Part shown: piece by piece, positions 60,601 through 64,000 of the stretch
How positions within the stretch are numbered: the stretch's first letter is position 1
Layout of the letters: every line of letters starts with the position of its first letter
Assembly (NCBI GenBank): GCA_030562195.1
Contig: CM060202.1
Location: 2,418,001 to 2,482,000, forward strand
Length of the DNA: 64,000 nt
From: Nipponacmea schrenckii
Taxonomy: Eukaryota > Mollusca > Gastropoda > Lottiidae
Direction: 5' to 3'
Made by a program: the position numbers and the translations under genes
The notes under the pieces: generated by a model
The model's database searches: none
Told to the model about the DNA's origin: nothing
The model's input: only the letters and a program-made list of their open reading frames with translations

Positions 60601-62240
60601 CTTTTACCTACTTTATTTATTTTACGTTCAGGTGAAAAATACACCTGGGTTTTTCTTGTGTCAACATTGTTATCTTGGTGATTTTATTATTCTTTTAAAA
60701 TAAACATTCAAACTACAACTTTATTGCCATAACAGACCCTTTTCAACGCGCACTTCATATAACCTGATTTTCTAGTCTTATTCAAACGTCAAAATAGGTT
60801 TCAAGGCCACAGAACCGGTTAAAGTTACGCTAGGTCCCGCCGAAGTTGAAGACTAATATTCCGTTGTATGTGTATCAGAAAACTATATAACATAATCAGA
60901 TTTTCACTTCGATGTTTGTTTACAAGAGAAACTTTACCAGGTAATGATGCCACAATACTGTTGACTGTTTTAAGTACTATATGGACCGCAAACATAGAAC
61001 GAAAAATCAGAAGTTCGAGAAGAAGCCGTAAATATTGCGGATACCAATATAAGGGATAAACATCACTTTAATTTCTAATTATCTAAAAAATAACCTAACC
61101 TAACCATGAATATTGTTGATCAATAATTGATTCGATGGAAATGAATGGCGTTGTACATCCTACTCTTAATTCAATAGATAAGTTTTGGGGTATTAACTTT
61201 CATTATTTCGTTGCAAACCGATTCGATGTGATGCCACCATTCCAATTAATCTTATCAATAATGTTTCGGATACGTTAAAGTAATAGCTTCCATCAATTAT
61301 ATCCATATGTAGCCCCCGCATTTATCTTCTATGAAAAACATGTACAACAACTTGAGAAACTTCGTTCAATGGTTGGTTTGTTTATAGCATCAGGTGATTA
61401 ACATCTAAACAAACAAGAAAACACCCTACTGTAGAGTGGACCACCTTATTGTGATATTTTCTATCATTCAATATATTTCAGATCTCTTTTCTTACCAACC
61501 TAGCCTTAATTTATCATCGAAGAAAAAAGAAACATTTAAACTAGACCAATAATAAGTTTAAAATCCAACACAAACATTTGTCCTTGGTACCCGAACAAAC
61601 AAGCATGTTTTTAGCAAAATATTGTGGTCGTTTTTCAACTGGTACTGGCATTACCATGTCCTAACCACAAACAAAACCAATGCCAGAGTTTTCTCATATA
61701 TTAATGAGAACAATTACATCAGCAAAACCTGATCCCAATACTTTGATTGTTGGAAATCGTTAAAAGAGAAGGTTATTGCTCACTGCATGGCGTTGTTCAT
61801 TTCATTTTTACAATTAAAAGACCGTTATTAAGGATCAATCCAAAGTTATGAGGCATTAAGGTACTTTGTTAGTATTGAAGAAGAGTAAGTGTTTCAGAAG
61901 TACTGACTCAATTTTCTTTTTTTCAAAAAAAAAAAAAAGAAAAAAAAGAACGGGATATTTCATTTATTAAAATATATGGAAATAAAAGGTATAACTTCAA
62001 AAAACTAACTTTCAGACATGCAAGTATTTATTTCAATTTCTAATATTTGTCAATAGAAAAACAGCTGAGCATGGCAATGGATTGAAAACTTATTTGGAAT
62101 ATGTGGTTTTATTTTCAGCTTAGAACACAAACTGCTATAAAATATCAAAGTAAATACAGTACATTACATTGACGTCATGAAATGAGCACTTGCTAATCAA
62201 ATAACAAATTGTTAACGAAGAACCAAAATAAAGGTGTTAA
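57620..62240. other. Long AT-rich stretch without supported genes
   Basis: AT-rich throughout. AACAGTACTATTTAGAGGC recurs near 58255 and 59877, a possible old repeat. An A/G-rich microsatellite lies at 61927-61950. A SINE-tail-like CTCACTGCATGGCGTTGTTC is at 61780. The 63-codon ORF at 60868-61059 is unrecognised. Confidence 0.45.
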
Positions 62241-62242
62241 GT

Positions 62243-62858
62243 CAAGGTGGGTTTATACTTCTTACGGCGTTCAACGCCGTTAAACGTTTTTACTCAATGG
62301 GATACGGCGTTTGCCGGCATTCTCCAGCGCATCGATTATAACTTACATCGCCAGCGAGTCACGCCGTATAATGTCGTTTGACGGCGTCACGTTTTCCAGA
62401 GTTCAACTGTGTTGAACTTTCCAGCGTTTACGCTAGCAAACGCCGACAATCAACCAATCACAAGTAGCTATTGCACAACACAGACAAGGAGTGATTTTGG
62501 ATCTTTTCTTCAAACATTGACAACGTTGATATCAGTTATATAATACCATGGTTTACGACATGAATGCGCGATGTATCTGTTTGTCCATAGATAGAAAATA
62601 CATATACAGACAGAAGAATAAGTTTCCAATTAACGGTACATGCATATTTGAAGGGATTATGGGATTTTCGTACATTTCTTGTACTTCTGTAGACTTACAT
62701 AATAATATTGAAGACCCAAAAAAGGTCGGCCCATGCGGTCGTTGACGCGCGTGTGTTTACACCTAAGACCAGTGCGGTCAGGTCTGGCGTTTTACGCCGC
62801 TAACCGGCGCAACGTTTTACGGCGTTTAACGGCGTTTGGTGGCGTAAAAAGTATATTG
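62243..62858. mobile_element. GC-rich MITE with GGCGTTTAACGCCG-type ends
   Basis: The left end TATACTTCTTACGGCGTTCA then ACGCCGTTAAACG mirrors the right end, whose reverse complement reads TATACTTTTTACGCCACCAA then ACGCCGTTAAACG. Internal ACGGCGTTTGCCGGC and similar words make many short palindromes. The ORF at 62548-62745 lies inside and has no recognised domain. It resembles Harbinger-type MITEs but the TSD is unclear. Confidence 0.7.
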
Positions 62859-62939
62859 AAATACAAGGTATAACTTCAAAAAACTAACTTTAAAAATTCA
62901 AATTACTATTCAGGTTACAAAAATCCACGCTGTCAAGCG

Positions 62940-63300
62940 CAATTTACAGTGAACTGGGTCGTTTTCCAATGCGCATACGTAGACTCCAAAATGTTTTGAA
63001 ATATTGGATACGTATCTTAAAAGATCAAAATAGCCTCCTTTATTTCGTTTACGTGAATTAATATTCTACAACTGCTCTGCTCAGGTATAACAGCTTTTGG
63101 AAAACCTAGGCTACTCTGAAATTTGGAATACATAGTTTCTTTCAAATCCCACGTTTTTACGTATTGTGTCAACGAATTCAAGACCATTATTTGATACCTT
63201 CCCGAAATATCGAGTCGCCTTGACCAAATTAAGATGTGCGTTGCATACTCTAGGTGTTGAAACTGGGAGACATAAAAACTGAAGGGAAAATTGGGGTTAG
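62940..63300 (+). pseudogene. LINE C-terminal fragment, copy 1
   Basis: Readable with stops: GRFPMRIRRLQNVLKYWIRI then LKDQNSLLYFVYVN, and later YRVALTKLRCALHTLGVETG. These are typical of the region between the RT and the C-terminal cysteine motif in a LINE family common in molluscs. Decayed. Confidence 0.6.
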
Positions 63301-63334
63301 AAAAATCCAGGGCTTAAGTGTTTCATAACTGGGC

Positions 63335-63880
63335 TTTTCCAAATGTAGCATACGTAGACTCCAAAAATTTTAAAAGAAATAAATATACGAAATTTTAAAA
63401 AAAAATAGCCAGCCGATTTTTTCGTTTGTGAATTAATAGCTTTTAAATCAACGCTAAAACATCATTGTGGAAAACAGTAGGGGAAAACTCTGAAAACCAC
63501 TTTTGGGGTTTCCCCCTTTAATATTTACACGATTTAAAACGTTATTGGGGTCAACGAATTAACTACCATTTTTTGGGGATTTAAATTTTAGAGTCGCTTT
63601 GATGTATATTAAGATGTGGTTATACTGTAGGTGTCCAAATTGGGAACTTAAAAACCTGAATTATCCCTTTAAGAATATATTCTGTGATAGACATGAGGTA
63701 GATGATGAATATCATTTTTCTTTGATTTGTCCGAAATATGCTACCTTAAGAGAACATTATATACCAAGTTATTACTATGAATTTTCGACCATTATAAAGT
63801 TTGTAACTCTTATGATTTGTCATTAAATTTATCCAAATTTGTTTATTCCGCTATGAAATGGTTGTTATTGATTACTGTAT
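63335..63880 (+). pseudogene. LINE C-terminal fragment, copy 2, with C-x-H motif
   Basis: A diverged repeat of the previous fragment (shared GCATACGTAGACTCCAAAA; GTCAACGAATT; AGAGTCGC). It continues into CDRHEVDDEYHFSLICPKY and LREHYIPSYYYEFSTIIKF, the C-terminal zinc-binding-like end, then after a frameshift SLNLSKFVYSAMKW. The open part is 63599-63826. Confidence 0.7.
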
Positions 63881-64000
63881 TGTATTATTTTTTTGGTGAT
63901 CTCCAGACTAGTAACAATAGCGTTAGATGACAGATGAAAAATAGCAACTGTCATTTCTTGTATGATTCTTGGGTTGATTTAAAAGTCTGAGGTTGACTGA

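Overview
This is a eukaryotic, intron-rich, AT-rich window dominated by repeats. No bacterial-style operons or compact genes are present. The best guess is a marine mollusc or a related lophotrochozoan. That rests on gene content (an SMB-EndoU ribonuclease, an MFSD6-like carrier, a divergent TDO), GIY-YIG Penelope-like retroelements, and bivalve 'pearl'-like elements made of tandem ~150-160 bp units with a GTCC-repeat head. The organism call is inference; no rRNA or mitochondrial marker is present.

Three host genes can be assembled exon by exon with matching phases. (1) A plus-strand tryptophan 2,3-dioxygenase-like gene (exons 4976-17325, N-terminal exon not found). Its introns hold an antisense Penelope-like element, pearl-like repeats, a MITE and a 22-bp minisatellite. 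(2) A minus-strand secreted EndoU-type endoribonuclease with two somatomedin B domains (21797 down to 19077, 7 exons, 366 residues), convergent with gene 1. (3) A minus-strand MFSD6-like major facilitator transporter (37819 down to 33010, 4 exons, 486 residues). These three do unrelated jobs, and no functional cluster is evident.

Region by region: 1-5 kb is repeats with no supported gene. 5-17 kb is the TDO-like gene and its intron-borne elements. 17-19 kb has SINE debris and a long tRNA-linked foldback. 19-22 kb is EndoU. 22-28 kb is a nest of elements: a LINE tail, a Penelope fragment, an inverted pair of CGAGAA-rich arrays enclosing a hAT element that itself carries a TTAA MITE, then a SINE and a pearl-like array. 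28.8-32.9 kb holds tandem copies of an unclassified element built on a ~608-bp module. 33-38 kb is the MFSD6-like gene, with a second SINE plus pearl-like composite in its last intron. 38-64 kb has no complete gene: Penelope, MITE, Harbinger and LINE remnants, a third copy of the 608-bp-module element, and two weak exon or peptide candidates.

The items most worth a second look are the SGNH-RT-GIY-YIG domain order of the Penelope-like element, whose only stop between SGNH and RT lies inside a splice-donor-like site; an exon duplication inside the TDO-like gene; the 608-bp-module element, which repeatedly carries nuclear-receptor-like, octamer and NRF1-like sites; and the tRNA-B-box foldback.
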